NCBI GenBank assembly: GCA_900239685.1
Contig: OENT01000024.1
Span: 5,492 to 69,491, forward strand
Reading direction: 5' to 3'
DNA length: 64,000 bases
Source: Rotaria macrura
Taxonomy: Eukaryota; Rotifera; Eurotatoria; Philodinida; Philodinidae
The translations under genes were made by a program, and so were the position numbers. Below, piece by piece: positions 34,187-48,330 of this stretch; position 1 is the first letter of the stretch, and each line of letters starts with the position of its first letter. The notes beneath the pieces were generated by a model that was not told the DNA's origin, made no database searches, and worked only from the letters and a program-made list of their open reading frames with translations.

Positions 34187-37100
34187 AGTATTGTTTTAAA
34201 TAATAGCAATAAATGTAAAATGATGTTGACAAGATGATTTCGGTTTTTTTTTCTTCTGTTTTTGTTGTTGTCAACAGAGCTCGTAGACGCTGTGTTTTAA
34301 ACGAGAATAAAATGTTTTATATAGTTCTTTTTCTTCTTGTTTTAAAACTTCTATAAAAATGTGTAATGATTATTGATTTCTCACCTGTTCGTTCGATGTG
34401 AGAAATTCAATTTCAAATTGAATTCATGTTCACTTTAAAGCTATTTATTTTTATTGTTTAGAGTATACTTTATTAATATCAAAAATGAAATGATCACATT
34501 GAAATATTTTCAATAAGACTGTTAAACAAAATTCCTCTTATGTAGTTGTCATGAAAAATAGTCTGTACAGTGAATTTGCAAATGTAGTACATTTTGTCTT
34601 TCCGTCATCTCTAATCGACAAATAAACAGTCGTCATCATATGAAGATTTAAACGATCAAAGATTGAGCTTCATTTGACTAGAACAGTATTTATTAATGTG
34701 ATGGATATTAGTAGAGAAGCTGGTTTAAATAAATAAAAAAGCGATTCTTTAGGCATCTCTAAATTTTATTTTCTACAGTAAATATAAATAACTTAATTGG
34801 TATCTCACCTCTGATAGGTCATACTATTTATATGATAGATACCAATCAAGTGCAATTTGTAGTCTAAAATGACAAAGACATTGCTCAAACCAAATGTGGG
34901 ATTCACGTAGACTTTTGTTTTCTGCATTATGTAGGGCATGTGACTTGTTTTTATATGAAACTAATGATTTTCGTACTGATATACCGAACAATATTGAATG
35001 AGATTTTTCGAGAAAAACGGGAAGAAATTCAATTTTATAAATCTCTAACGATATTGATGATAGTTTGAGCCAAGTAAATCGTATTGGAATTAACATCTGA
35101 GATAGTTTTTTTTTTAATATTCATCACGTATGAATTTGCGATTGGTGGATTTGTTAGATATCAAACAGTTTCTCTTGATCAATTATTCTCAATAATAGTA
35201 ATGGTATTCTTCATTGTAGTACTTTTTCAATACTTCTCTTTCTCAATCACAATTTTTGTCAATCATTCGATTTGAAATTATGAAAACGGCTATATTTGAT
35301 TCTTTCCTTTGATTATGACAGATTAGGTGCTAGATCATTCTATAAACAGTACCCATAGGATTCAATGATTATCGTCACGTGTTGCACTTCAATCTATCTG
35401 TGTTTTAGGGTTGTCTGACGAAGCTCATCGATGAATTTTGTTGACATTCGATTTGTCTATTGTTTACAAGCATGAATTAAAATATGTCGTACCGAAAGTA
35501 TTTTATGTAATATTCGAAAGAATCAGTCCCCGGAGTCCTCTTAATGAAATCTGTTGAACGTGAAGTAAAAAGAGACTTTTCACTTAAAGATTCTGGTAAT
35601 TTCTATCAGTTTTACTTCATAAAAAACTAAATTCAGAAGTTTCTATTGTAGTGTGTCGCAGATATACATCTTTCTCTCTACGATTACCTGTATACCCTTT
35701 TCAAACTTGTGTAATAGAAGCTCGCTGAGCATACTCATACATCCATCGATAGTGATAGTATAATCCTATGAAAATGTAAGTGTCGAGAAAATTTATCAGA
35801 TTGTTTGTTTCTACATTATCTTTTTGATAGGACTAGTATGAAAACTATCAAATGACATACAACCAGACATGAAAATTTGAAAAATAAACTAGGAATTAGA
35901 AATACAATATCGATACCGATCGAATCTTGATTGATACAGTAAACATAGTCACGGTCAAAAGAACAATACTCTTGTGAAATCTTTTGTTGATTCTTTTGAA
36001 TAGACCTGTAGTAATCGCTGATCATAAAATAAAAGAGTATAAAATTTCTTTCATATACTATATGGTAGTTTTCACTTCTAGTATGGTTGAAAGAAAGAGA
36101 AAGTACAAGGAAAATATGATCAATATCATAAAATTTGAAATCAAAAATCAAATGAGCGAAAACGAAAAGCAAGTTTTTTGCTATTCAATTATACTGCGAA
36201 TGTGATCTACACAATCGTAAGAAGAAAAACATCATCAATAAACATAAGATATTTATATATTCTATTTTTTAGTTGACCTTAGTAAAATTGAAGTTTCCTG
36301 CAGAGGAAGTGAGTTTCAAATATTCATGATTAAAATGCTAGCTAGTAAATATCAAAGAGGATTGATATGCAATTATTCGAATAAAGACACTGAAACAGAA
36401 GAAAAATCGACATGATTTTTAGAATATTTTTACTTCAAAAAGAAAAAGCAACGCATTTTCGATGATGTATTTTAGAGCTTCGCTAAATGTCACATACAAG
36501 CCATTAGATATCGTTTTAATTTAGTGATTTTTGAAACAAATTATTCTGCTATTTTCATTTCGTCTTCAAAAATAAAAGACTGTGAAGATTCAATTGAATT
36601 CATAGGATGACCAATGCATGGTCTATTGAGATCATCTTTAAAACCGACAAATATGATTGTGTTTGATAAATATGTACATGAAATTTGAATCTGCCATCTA
36701 TTGAGCATATACATATGCAATGTCAATAGCTTAACTTACACTTATCGATCAAAACAACTTTAACATAAAGCAGATACGAAGAATTTATGACAACAATAAA
36801 AATCAAGTATACACTCTATACATGATTAGTATATCTTCTAATTTTCTGAGATACACTCTATTTTATAATAGAAATTTTCATGAAACATTCATATCGAAAA
36901 TATTCTCACAAACTATTGATTGTCTTGCATGAAATATTTTAAAATTACTTTTCATAAATTCATCATATGAATCTTTTACAAAAGAAAAACATAATCTCGT
37001 AAATTTCTATTTTGACAATCCTTATCTATTGATATTTTCTTATCATAAACTAATGATTTTACTATTCCAATTTTGAATTCTATCATGCCTACTTCATAGG

Positions 37101-38669
37101 AGTGAATTGAACTCAATTATTTTTCATCTGATTTAGATATTCTTTGTTGTAAAAAAATGTCTAGTTATGAAAAATTCATTGTATTAACTACAGATCGATT
37201 CATTACAAGTTTAATAAATGCAAAGTTTTGATTGGAGATAAACACTTATCAGATCGTATTCATCAACATATAAAGAATACTGATAAGATATCTCTAATTT
37301 ATTATAAGGAAGACAATGATATATTAACTACTACGGTATATAGAAACTAAACGAGCAATAAAAACACAAGAATTATATACAAGCACCTGTAAGAAAATCT
37401 TGATATCAGATGACATTGAATTTCAAGGTTAAACAAGATAAAATATAAGAAATTGTCTTTTCAACTTCAACATAAAACAAGACTCTTCTTGATCAACGAA
37501 TATCAATAAGAATCTAGAGAGAATATATTCACATATGTCAATCAGTGTTTGTGATTAAATAGGCTAAAAGAAATAATCAATGAATGTATTCATCTTTTTG
37601 TTTGCTTTTTATTCAGTAAGAAAATCAAACGAAAATCCTCTATAATTTTTGACGTATTGATTACTGCACAGATCGAACGCGTCCTGAACTCAATTAAAGA
37701 TAAGTGACAATACGATGTTGACGGGCAATAATTTCACATTGATAGTAAAAATCATACTATTCAACGATGATAAGTTAAATTGTAATTTCATCGTAAAACG
37801 ATTCATTTGTAATCGTTAACTTAGAGAAAAGAGTAAATAGACGATAGAGATAAGCTTTGTGCTTAAATCAAGAGAACGAATAATGTAGGGAAAAAAAACT
37901 TGCCATTTAAATCTATAAACCCAATCAATTGATAATGTAACTATTGTGAGGCCCTTTGTATTTGGATGGTTTTCTTTGTTTCGGATGTGATGAGGAGGTT
38001 GTGGGTGGGTGTATGTGTCTTTGTTTAGTCACATAAGAAATAAGCTAATTTTCACAATGCAAAAAAAAATCAACTGACCGTAATGATTATCGGTCGTACG
38101 AGTGACGGGCAATAGGAAGAAATGAATACAAAAGATTAACGAAGCGTGAAGAACAGTAGTGTGTACAATACTAATAAATATCGAGAAAGTAAAACTAGAT
38201 GAACATTTTGACACGATGAGATGACTAACGGTTAAATAGATGTATAATAACAAAAATTTTCAACTGTTTTATATTTTAGTATTCGTTTTCTAGCATATAC
38301 AAGATCTTACTAGTGAAATTGGACAATCAGAGAATTCAGGTATGTGTATACGATGTTTTTTTTTCATTTTGCTCGACAATATCTTATCATGTGATACAAG
38401 AGTGAAAAAGAAATAAAAAGTCGAATAATATTTATGACAAAGATATCACAAGTTGGGATTACAGCAAAGTAAGCATGTGAAAGGAAGAAAATGAAATAAG
38501 AGAACGTAAAATATTGAATTGTTTTTCGAGTCTTTTTAATAGTCTTAAAGAACTCAGCAAATATGCTTTACATATGATATTTACTTGCAGCTTTGTGATT
38601 ACATCCAGTGTATTCTTTGATCACTAGTTGTTGCATATACAGAGGAAATAATTAAAAAAATAACCTAAA
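34187..38669. other. Intergenic stretch, no gene recognised
   Basis: This is 4.5 kb of AT-rich sequence with only short frames lacking splice models or family resemblance (for example 35816-36172 on the minus strand). It may hold promoters of the divergent genes on either side. No specific motif is supported. Confidence 0.5.
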
Positions 38670-41600
38670 ATGACTAAGGTAAGTAATTAAAATATAACAA
38701 TAGTAAAACAGCGAAGAACAAATCATTAAAAGGTTGCTATTGAAACACTTGACTATGAACTTACAGAACGAAAATCACAACGAGAAAAATCACCTACGGA
38801 ATCGGCTAAAATTCAACAAGTATTTGAAAACTAGAAAATATCATTCATATCGATGTGTTTTTTCTTTTCATTTAGAAATCACTTGCCTATGAAAATCATG
38901 CGTTTTCCGATCAGCAAGCACAGGATTCGAAGCTTGACAATGGAATAATTATACCAAAACAAATAGAGGATACAACTATCGGAGGAAAACTTGTGGATGA
39001 TGGTGATAATGACGATGGTGATGATGATGAAAAGGATAATGCAGGCTTTGAAAAACTTCCAGGAGAAGGGCATAAAATGGGTTTATTTATATTGAGCATA
39101 CATGAATTTTTGGTTCGTGTGATTGCAAAAGAAAAGGTAAGAAAGTCAAATTTATTGTTTTTTCTTCTAAAGTGTCTATCTAGATGTAATATATTAATAG
39201 AAAATAGTACTCGCTGCAATAAAAATATTGCTTTTAATTGGTTTTATAATCTTTTTTGGTTTTGCTATGAGTGGCCAATTTGGAAGACCTGCTTTTCCCA
39301 TACGTGGAAATGTTTTTTATGGAAATCAAGGTATTGGTTTCTGGTTTTAGAAGCTCAACTAATTCAATTTTATTTAGGATTCGCTTTGTTTATGATTGTT
39401 ATTTTTGCTGTCTTTGTTTTTGCATGGGAAACCATCCTTCGAAGCTCATTAGAACGTTTGATTCATTACATATCAGCATCAAATAAAAATAATACAGCAT
39501 GGATTCAATGTTGGAAAGGCGTGAAAAAATTTTCATGGTAACTAGTTGACTTTATATTCAGATATTTTCATTGTCGTTTTGTCTTTCGATGAATAGGATT
39601 GGACATATTCTAGTTTTTGTTGGTGTTGCTCTTTATGTCGGATTAACAGTAAATGAATCAAGAAATCTAGTTTCATTGATTGGAATCTTTACATTAATTA
39701 TACTTGGAACGTTAGGTAAAAAGTCTTTTTTTTTTGTTTAAAAATATAGAACTATTGATACCGTTTTGCATTTCAATAGGTTCAAGACATCCTCATCGAG
39801 TAGGTAGGACAAACATTAAATTTCGAACAGAATATGAAATATAGTTTTGATTTTGGAATCATGGTAAACTAGATTCGATGGCGAACCGTATTCTATTCAT
39901 TCATTCTTCAATTTTTATTTGCTACTTTTGTTATTCGAGTTGAAGCTGGCTTTGAATTTTTCGATTTCCTTGGTAAAGAAGTAACAAAATTTATCAAGTA
40001 AAAATATTTTTTCAATAGCCTAGTCTATGAGTGATATATTATTTTTCTTATTATTATTTAGCAATGCAGATGCTGGGGCTAGGTTTGTTTTCGGAGAAAG
40101 TTTCATGGATCATTTTTACGTATTTAAGGTCGAGTGTCATGCAATAAGTAGTTATTGTTCGATAACGTTTTTCTATTTTGTTTTCTATTCAAGATTACTT
40201 CGATAATCATTTTTTTTGCATCTGTAATAAATGCCCTTTATTATTACGGTATTATGCAATATATTATTGGAAAAATTGCGTGGCTTATGCAGATATGTTT
40301 GGATACGACGGCAGCCGAAGTATGTATTGATTGTTTATTTACATCTAGATTTAGACCATTTTGGTAGATGCTATAATTTTTATTTTCTCGCAGAGCTTCA
40401 GTAATATTTCAGAAGCATATAAGTTTATTATTATTTATCATACTGATGTAGTGCTAATGATTCTGTCCTTGTTTTAATAATTTATTTTATTTGAAACTAA
40501 AATAACCAGATTTCTTTGTACAATTTTTCGTTAAAACATATTTTTACTCAATATGGCCTTAGCAGTGACTTCTGTGTCATGGCAAAAGTAAGATGTTCTA
40601 TAAAAACTGTTTATGTTCCTCGATGTGATTGTGAGTGTGAATGATAAAATGCGATACATAACTGTATAGTTAAGACTTCATTCATTGTGCACTATGTAGA
40701 TAACAAACAACGAGATGTATTTTATTGAAACTTATCTTGAAAGAACTTCATAGGCTAGGTTTTCAGATACTGATTGTATAATTGAACACACCATCATTAG
40801 TAATACCCCTATTGAAAAGTCAAATTTTGCTCATATTCTATAGAGACAGTGCAATAGAAAAAGATTGAAGTGTCCATCCAGCATTGGTCATCCCCATCTG
40901 CATAGATAAAAATTTTATATATATTAATATATAGTCGATGAATGCTGCTGCAAATATATTTGTTGGTATGACTGAAGCACCATTGATGATCATGCCGCTA
41001 GTACCCAAGATGACAACGTCTGAACTTCATGCTGTATTACTCGGTGGTTTTGCAACGATGGCAGGTTTGCATTTAGAGTACATGTTTCTGTTGTAAATAT
41101 GTTTTTAAAAATCTATTCTAGGCTCTGTTCTTGCTACGTTCATATCTTTTGGTGTACCAGCAAATCATTTAATTGCTGCCAGTGTTATGGCTGCACCGGG
41201 TGCCCTTGGATTTGCGAAACTTCTATTGCCGGAAACACACAAAACAAAAACATCATGGGAAACAGTAAAGAATGTTCCTATGGGGTATGATTATATTTCA
41301 AATATAAGGGCACTATCTGAATACAAGTTTATTGGAAGTCATCTTTCTAGAATTCATTTTATTTGTTCGAAATTTAAATCTACTGAATATGAAGTTGATA
41401 AGCTTCATCTTAGGGTTGTAAAAATTTCTTTTCATAAAATGTGAATCAAACATAAACGAAATGTTCAATAGAGGGAATTTTACTTTAGTATCTAAATTTT
41501 AACTCTCTGAGAACATTGCTGAGTGAGACTTCGTCGAATTCTTGAAGTATAAATCAGGAAAAACGCAATGATAAACCAACAGTAGACTGGGCTGTCGCAT

Positions 41601-44138
41601 ATCAATTAAATGTTTAATTATCTTTTGAACTCATTTAACAATGGTATATCGCCGATGATAGGAGCACACGCTTGATCTCAGAGATTCGTCAAAAGACTAG
41701 TATACTTATTTGAATATAGTATGTATCTATTTTTGTTTTCGATAAAATTTTGTAAGATATATCAATTTGTCTAACTAGATTTGTCATAGATCACAATTCT
41801 TTTCTGACAACTTTCTTTAACTGATCTTTTAACATTGGGAAATGGTGCCTCCACAGTGTTGCTTTCTTGACGTTGTCTAATACTTTGTTATCACATATTA
41901 TACGTAACTACAACTCATCTTCATCACACCATAGAAATAGATTATCGTACACATTTGCAATACAATCATCGTAGTAGTGCAATGATCATCATCATCTCAA
42001 GAGTGTTGCTACATGATAACTGATGTGATCATTTGAGAATCGATTTAATACATTACCAAGAAACCATCCTCGTCGAAATGAGAATGACATTAAGCATTCG
42101 TAATATATTGATTATGAGATGGATTCCAGATGAAAATACTTAAATTAGCAAGAAACTTCATCTAGATTTGAGTAGGTTTAATGATTATGTTAACTAGGTT
42201 GGTTGTCTTTCGATAATTACAACTTCTATTCCACTTGTGAGAGATAGAATAAACCAGCCATACGACGAATTATGAGAATCATTTACTCTTATCATTGAAG
42301 AGATGCAATATAGTGTGAGACATTACATCTCATCATTAGTGTCTAATACCACATGAGTTGATATGAGTTTCAACGATTTCTCAGGAGTGAATCATGCATA
42401 TTTTGGACTAATAAAGTAAATGTGCTGTCTATAGCTAACAGCGAGCTATTTTCTATTGATAAACATCTAAAATATATGGAATTGGAATTGAGACATTATC
42501 AAAGCTGTAATATCTTACATGCATACTTCTCAAACTTGCATTGATTTAGTGAAATGAAGACATGATTTCTAGTGTGAATATTTCGATTAAAAACAATAAT
42601 GAAACAATATTGACAGTAGATTAACGGCTATAAGATTCTTAATTTTTCGTACATTGTATTTTGATTTTGTTGAAAACAAATACTAGAAAATCTTGATTAA
42701 TCTATCAACAAATTATCATTTAAGAGATCAGTTCATAAGCTATATTGAGTTACACTAATTCATACAAGATAAAACTTATCCATCGTTAAAATATTCACCG
42801 TTACTTTTCTTGTGCCATCAACATTGTATAGTAATTGCAGGAATACTTATTTTCTGTACATTTGTATGTCCGTATATTAATTTTTGTTAAACTAGTGCAC
42901 AACACAATGTAATCGATGCTTTAATGACGGGCGCTGGAAATGCACTAAAAATTTGTGGTTATCTAATTGCAAATTTAATAGCATTTATAAGTGTTCTAAG
43001 ATTTCTTGACGTATCAATATCATGGCTGTTCAATCTAGTGTATCATCCTGAAGTGAATTTTCAATATCTACTTGGTTTACTCTTTTATCCGTTTGCAGTC
43101 ATAACTGGCATACCATTGCGTGATTGTCTTCTATCATCAAAATTAATTGGTATTAAAGTTAGCTTAAATGAAGTAGGAATAGACATGTCAATTATGAATA
43201 TTTTTATCATGTTGTTTATTAAAATCATTTATTTTCTATTTCCTAGTTTATTGCTTATCAAGAACTTGGTGACATCCGTAGCTTACGTGATAAACTCATA
43301 GCGAATGGAACATTTCCTTTGTACTTTAATGGCACATTAAAATTGCCAGATAATACATTGATGTTATGGGAGGTAAGTATTGGATATTGTGACTTGTACA
43401 TAATTGAACATAATACTTTATTTATTATTATAGGACAGCTCAATTGTTATTTTGACTTATGCTTTATGTGGTATGTCTTTTATAATAAAATTGATCGAAA
43501 AATATAGTGTGCAAGTGTAGAGGTTAAGATTTACGAAGGGTAGGCATCTGCTGTAGTATAAATGATGACAGATATTTTCGCAACATTAGTCTATAAATGT
43601 CGCAGATTCTATAATAGAATAACAACGTGCGATGATAATGTATAATCTACTTGGTTGTGGTATTTCTAGTGGTTTAAATAAAAGGATGTTAAAAAAAATA
43701 ACTGTTTCCCAAAACCAATACGATAAAATTTGTTCCTTGTCATAGACAACAACAAGTACGTCATGCCAAAAATTTGAATCTTGAAAAGTTTACACTAAAC
43801 ATTTATTTTAGTAAAATTTTGCTTGTCTTGCTTTTCATTTGAAATATTATTTTTAGGATTTGCTAATTTTGGTTCCATGGGCATTGCATTGGCTACTCTT
43901 AGCGTATTTGCACCGAGTCGAAAACGTTCTTTAATTAAAATTGCACCACGTGCATTGATCGGTGGTAATATGGTTTCATTGATGACTGCGTCGATTGCTG
44001 GTATGTATATCTATATTTAAAGATTGTCGAAGTTTTCAAAATAGTTCTATATCCCTGCTTTGTTTCATTTCAGGTCTACTATATGACCCTCGCAATATAA
44101 GAGCATCAACATTTAATACTAATTCTACGATCATATGA
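38670..44138 (+). CDS. Concentrative nucleoside transporter, SLC28/CNT family
   Basis: CNTs import nucleosides with Na+ or H+ across the plasma membrane. Seventeen exons (38670-38678, 38733-38819, 38876-39136, 39201-39330, 39378-39537, 39597-39715, 39780-39799, 39873-39997, 40062-40128, 40194-40319, 40935-41064, 41122-41284, 42896-43172, 43247-43372, 43434-43470, 43857-44000, 44074-44138) give 681 aa (human CNT3 691). An acidic N-terminal tail ([14 protein letters not shown]) precedes many membrane spans. Signatures: [115 protein letters not shown] and APSRKR. Exon 7 is only 20 nt. The first two exons are short and rest on phase alone, so the N-terminus is less certain. Intron 12 is 1.6 kb. 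AATAAA lies at 44199. The gene converges on the STEAP gene. Confidence 0.92.
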
Positions 44139-44860
44139 AATCTATTTAATTGAATTTTCTGAATATTGATAGATTTAACTTTAAACGAGCAACAATGAAA
44201 TAAACTTTTGTTCTTGGAAAGAAAAGATTTTTTTATTTTATTATTATACAAAAGTTGGGTAATAAATGAGATAAGATTTCATCTGACATTCCATTACAAA
44301 CTGTGTTGTTAGAAGATAATGTTCTATATATAGTCGTCTTTCGAATAGAACATTCATTGATAAAAGAAACTGGTTAGTAGACTTCTATTCCTCATGGAGT
44401 TATGATAAGAGTAGACAGAAAATAAGAATACTAGGAACCCATGTCGATTCTTGATAATTATTAACCCGTTCATGATTGAGTACGACGAAAAATTAACTAA
44501 ATATACATATGAATATTAATGATAATTCATTAGCAGTTCTTCAACTAAATCATAATGTTTATCCATTAGAATAATCGCCAAAAAATATCAATAGAATTAT
44601 TTATTGTATTCATGCTTTCAATCATTTATCATTTAGTTTATCTTAACTTGAGACTGTTAGAGATGACAAGACAGAAATAATATCTGTTTTTCTTTTACTA
44701 TTTTGATATCATTATTCAAGATTAATGCTTAAAATTTCTTGATATACTTTTCATATTTATTTGCATTACAATTAGGTTAAGCACTTAGAAGGTTATAAGA
44801 GATATTTAAAATATTATGTATAAACACAAACACAAACACACACAACCACATCAAGAATGC
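44139..44860. other. Convergent intergenic gap between the CNT and STEAP genes
   Basis: It contains the AATAAA at 44199 for the plus-strand gene and an (ACACAA)-rich run near 44823-44845 just after the minus-strand stop. No gene is seen. Confidence 0.6.
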
Positions 44861-46210
44861 TTAAACTTGTTGCTTTATTTGTTCTCCTCGACGAATTCGA
44901 ACGAGTGGCCGACTAAAAAAAGGCAACCAAAATATAAATCTCATCAAAATTGTTATAACAGGAAATAAGACACAATGAAATCCAACTGATTGAAGTGCTT
45001 TTATAAGTCCTATTTCAATCCAACGAGGTGTTGCAATGGCAAATACATGTCCGATAGCAAATAATAGTGTTACTGTACCTAGACTCGATTGAATAAAACT
45101 CCATTCTCGCCAATTGAGTAAATTAGCAAGTGCTGGAATGCTCGCTAATGCTAATAGAGACATGATAAGTAATGTTAAAATACCCAATAAGGATGCTAAT
45201 TCACCCTTCCACGTCATTTCATGATATTTTACAAAAATTTTCGTTTCACTTTGATTCAACGGTAGATTTATGATTGTGGGATGAAACCAACTTGAATAAT
45301 AACCTGGCGACATAAGAACTAAAGTAATAAGAACATGAAATACTGAAATAGAAAATGTGAGTAGACCCAATTGTTTTCGATAACGTAACCATTTATCAAG
45401 CCAAACAGGAAATCGTCGTTCCTTAGTTCCATATGCTAATTGCAGTATACATGCTAGATTTGATGGCATATAAACAAGAGCTAACATTGTTATAGCACTT
45501 GAACATAAAGTTTTATTTGTCATATGTAAAAATAATTGATGCCAAGATGTGTTTTTTGTCAGTATAAATTTCCTACAAATTGTATAAGTGAACCAAATAC
45601 ATAAAACAATTAATGATATAATCAATGGTCCTTTCCAAAGAGGAAATAAATAACGTGTATAATTTTCTAAATCACGCGCCGTTCGTAGTGAACCACTATT
45701 GTATGATTGAAAATTCATTTCTCGTGCAAGCATCATTACGTTATCTCTTGCATGTGAATGATCACTAGCTATAGGAACACTTTGTGGCTCACCTGCAGTT
45801 GTATTTTCCATTGCGAACGATGATATTGTATTGAATGCTTTAACAACGTAAGCATTTGGTATTGCTATTTGAAGACGTTCAGCATTCGATAATTCATCTT
45901 CATCTGTTTTTTTTTCGATGTGATTTGATATATCAACTAAGATTTTTCCATTGAATAATGTTGGATTATGTTCTAATGGGGAAATAAGTGTATTCGTATA
46001 GTGTTCAGCATGAGTGGCAATAAATATAATACTTGAACGATTAATACAATCAATAATTGAAGTTACTTTAAATTTCAAATTATTTCGACTACTTGGATTT
46101 CGGCTTCCCATGAGAACAATACAACCCGATTGTACTAAACGATGGGCAATTGCAAAACCCATATTACCGCAGCCAATTATACCAATAGATCGATGTTCAT
46201 CCATATTCAA
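44861..46210 (-). CDS. STEAP-family metalloreductase, intronless
   Basis: STEAP2-4 reduce Fe3+ and Cu2+ at endosomal or plasma membranes, passing electrons from NADPH via FAD and heme. The 449-aa single-exon protein has an N-terminal FNO-like NADPH domain (GIIGCGNMGFAIA at 9-21, GSRNPS at 35-40, KILVDISN at 89-96, VVKAFNTIS at 122-130). A six-span ferric-reductase domain follows. The probable heme ligands are H292 (FHVLITL) and H388 (IGHVFAI). GTKERRFPVWLDKWLRYRKQ and LNWREWSFIQSSLG are close to vertebrate STEAPs, and it ends with the expected SRPLVRIRRG. Both reductase and membrane modules are present, so it is STEAP2/3/4-like rather than STEAP1-like. No intron interrupts it, unlike most neighbours. 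Starting at the second ATG would shorten it by two residues. Confidence 0.95.
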   Translation of the reverse strand: MNMDEHRSIGIIGCGNMGFAIAHRLVQSGCIVLMGSRNPSSRNNLKFKVTSIIDCINRSSIIFIATHAEHYTNTLISPLEHNPTLFNGKILVDISNHIEKKTDEDELSNAERLQIAIPNAYVVKAFNTISSFAMENTTAGEPQSVPIASDHSHARDNVMMLAREMNFQSYNSGSLRTARDLENYTRYLFPLWKGPLIISLIVLCIWFTYTICRKFILTKNTSWHQLFLHMTNKTLCSSAITMLALVYMPSNLACILQLAYGTKERRFPVWLDKWLRYRKQLGLLTFSISVFHVLITLVLMSPGYYSSWFHPTIINLPLNQSETKIFVKYHEMTWKGELASLLGILTLLIMSLLALASIPALANLLNWREWSFIQSSLGTVTLLFAIGHVFAIATPRWIEIGLIKALQSVGFHCVLFPVITILMRFIFWLPFFSRPLVRIRRGEQIKQQV

Positions 46211-48330
46211 GAGAAAATACAGCTATAATTGATTTTCTTGTCCTTCGTAAAAGTATCGCACTTCAACAATACGTGAATCTGTCGGTATCTACTCAAGGAA
46301 AAATGGTAAGGGCAAAGAATAAATAAGGAAAAAACAAGAACTACGTATCACGACGATACCAAAACAGAGAGAAAAAGAAAAGCAAGAGACATTTCCATCA
46401 ATCGACAAAAAGAAGATAAACAAGACAAGTCTAGTCAAGAGAAGAAAAAAAGAAAATATACCCTAATTGATTCTTTGCTTGATTTATAATACGGTGACAC
46501 CTCAAACACCAATAGATATTGTTTGATACAGATATGACCATGAATTCGAACATCCTAAATAGTATAACTATTGTAAAAATTGAATAGTTTTTCAGCATAA
46601 TTTAATTAAACTAATCAAATCTTCTTTTCAAATAATAGAATACCTATCTGACTATGGCTTTTTACTTTCGTATGAAATAAATTCAAAAAGAATTTTCAAC
46701 AATAATATAAACGTATAGCACATGACTGAGGTTGGGAATCTTTGCCTAACTTATAATTATTCGTGTAGTTGTTGTGAGTTCATTGAATAGTTGATTTTCC
46801 ACAAAGCTTACCATCGTACGATTCACAGAATCGACAGTAGAGTTTGATCAACAAGAATCCGAAATTTTCAAAGAGTAGACACACAAATAAATTGATGAAT
46901 TTTGAAAAACTTTATTTAACTTCACAACATCTATAGATGTCTGAAAAGATCATTCTATTCAATTAAATCAATCTCATTAGAATTTTGTAAAAGAAAATCC
47001 GATACTGAAGCATAACCTACATAATAGCTTTAATAATGGAGAAACAGTCTCATATTCTGCTCTGGACTTTTTCTTAATTTTTCTCTCTATATTCCAGAAC
47101 TTTATGCAAGAAAATAATTCTCAATGGATATCTGTCAGAATCCAATTGTGTACGACAAAACGAAAGCATTCATATCTAAAATTTTAGAATGGCAATTTTC
47201 AGCAATTGAAACTCTCTCCTCGGACTATTGCAGATGTAGTATTTTATCGATTTTGGATATTACATTTGCAACATTTGGATTTCTCATTAGATCTTAATCT
47301 GACATAGTGTTTAATGAAAAACACGAAAATATTGAAAACTAATTAGATATTTTGCTGATAGAATATCTCACATTGATCAAACAATATGTGCAATAGAATT
47401 CGATGAAGATTTCCATCTTAAAAAATATTCAAGGCTACAAGTTTGAGAAAACTTTTTCTAAGAATTGGATTTCTGGATGACTTGTCAGATAAAATGAGGA
47501 AACAAATAGAATGCCTTGTTAAGGTATACTCCTATGGTTAAAAACTTCACAGTGATACTTGTAAGTAGAGTTCGCTAGATTGAAAATATCTCAGGACGAC
47601 AATACTTGTTTTCAGCAATACTATATGGATTGCAGAAATGTTTAACATATCACTCGCAATAGATGGATTTCAATATAAATCTTTCTTTCAACATATGAAG
47701 GCAACGATAGTTTTTTTATGAGAAGTACATTGAATGTCTGATTTGATGGATCTAGTATTTCATTTCACAGAAAGATAGAGCTCAATGTAATAGTACAGAT
47801 TTTCAAATTTTTAAATTAATATTAAAATATGTTTCAACATATTCATAACAACGATACATGAATCTAATATAATCTCCATTTGAGCCCCCCTATGACGACC
47901 TAATCGTCACTGATGTTATCTTTATGCCTGTTGTGTGTGCATCTGTTTGTTTCTCTTTCTAGTTTCGCTCCCTTTTTCTCTCTTATTGCTTTGCGCCTAA
48001 AATTGTTAATTGAGTATAATATAATTATTCTCTCTTTTTCTTCTTCATCTACTCACTCTACTTCATATCTCACTCTTCATTGAGATATACCTATATTCAT
48101 TCTTTCAATATCTTCCACTAGCCATACGAGCGTATCTACTTAAACTACTTTCTTCTCTTGTAACTCTTACTAGTACTCTCTTGTCTAGTTCTCCATCTCA
48201 TCTCTTGTCTGTTCAAATTGAATATATTATTGGATTGCTGTCCGTATTCAATTTTACTCTCTGTCACAATCCATTATTGCGGTATCCAGTATTTTCAATA
48301 GTTGCGCCGCTGAGCTCATCCACGACACGA
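46211..48330. other. Intergenic stretch, no gene recognised
   Basis: AT-rich sequence, purine-rich just upstream of the STEAP gene (46290-46460) and CT-rich around 47935-48210. No supported frame or RNA. Confidence 0.5.

Noticed and set aside
37980..38025. GT-rich run resembling telomeric TGTGGG
   Set aside because: No tandem array, only GTGGGTGGGTG-like sequence in a few dozen bases.
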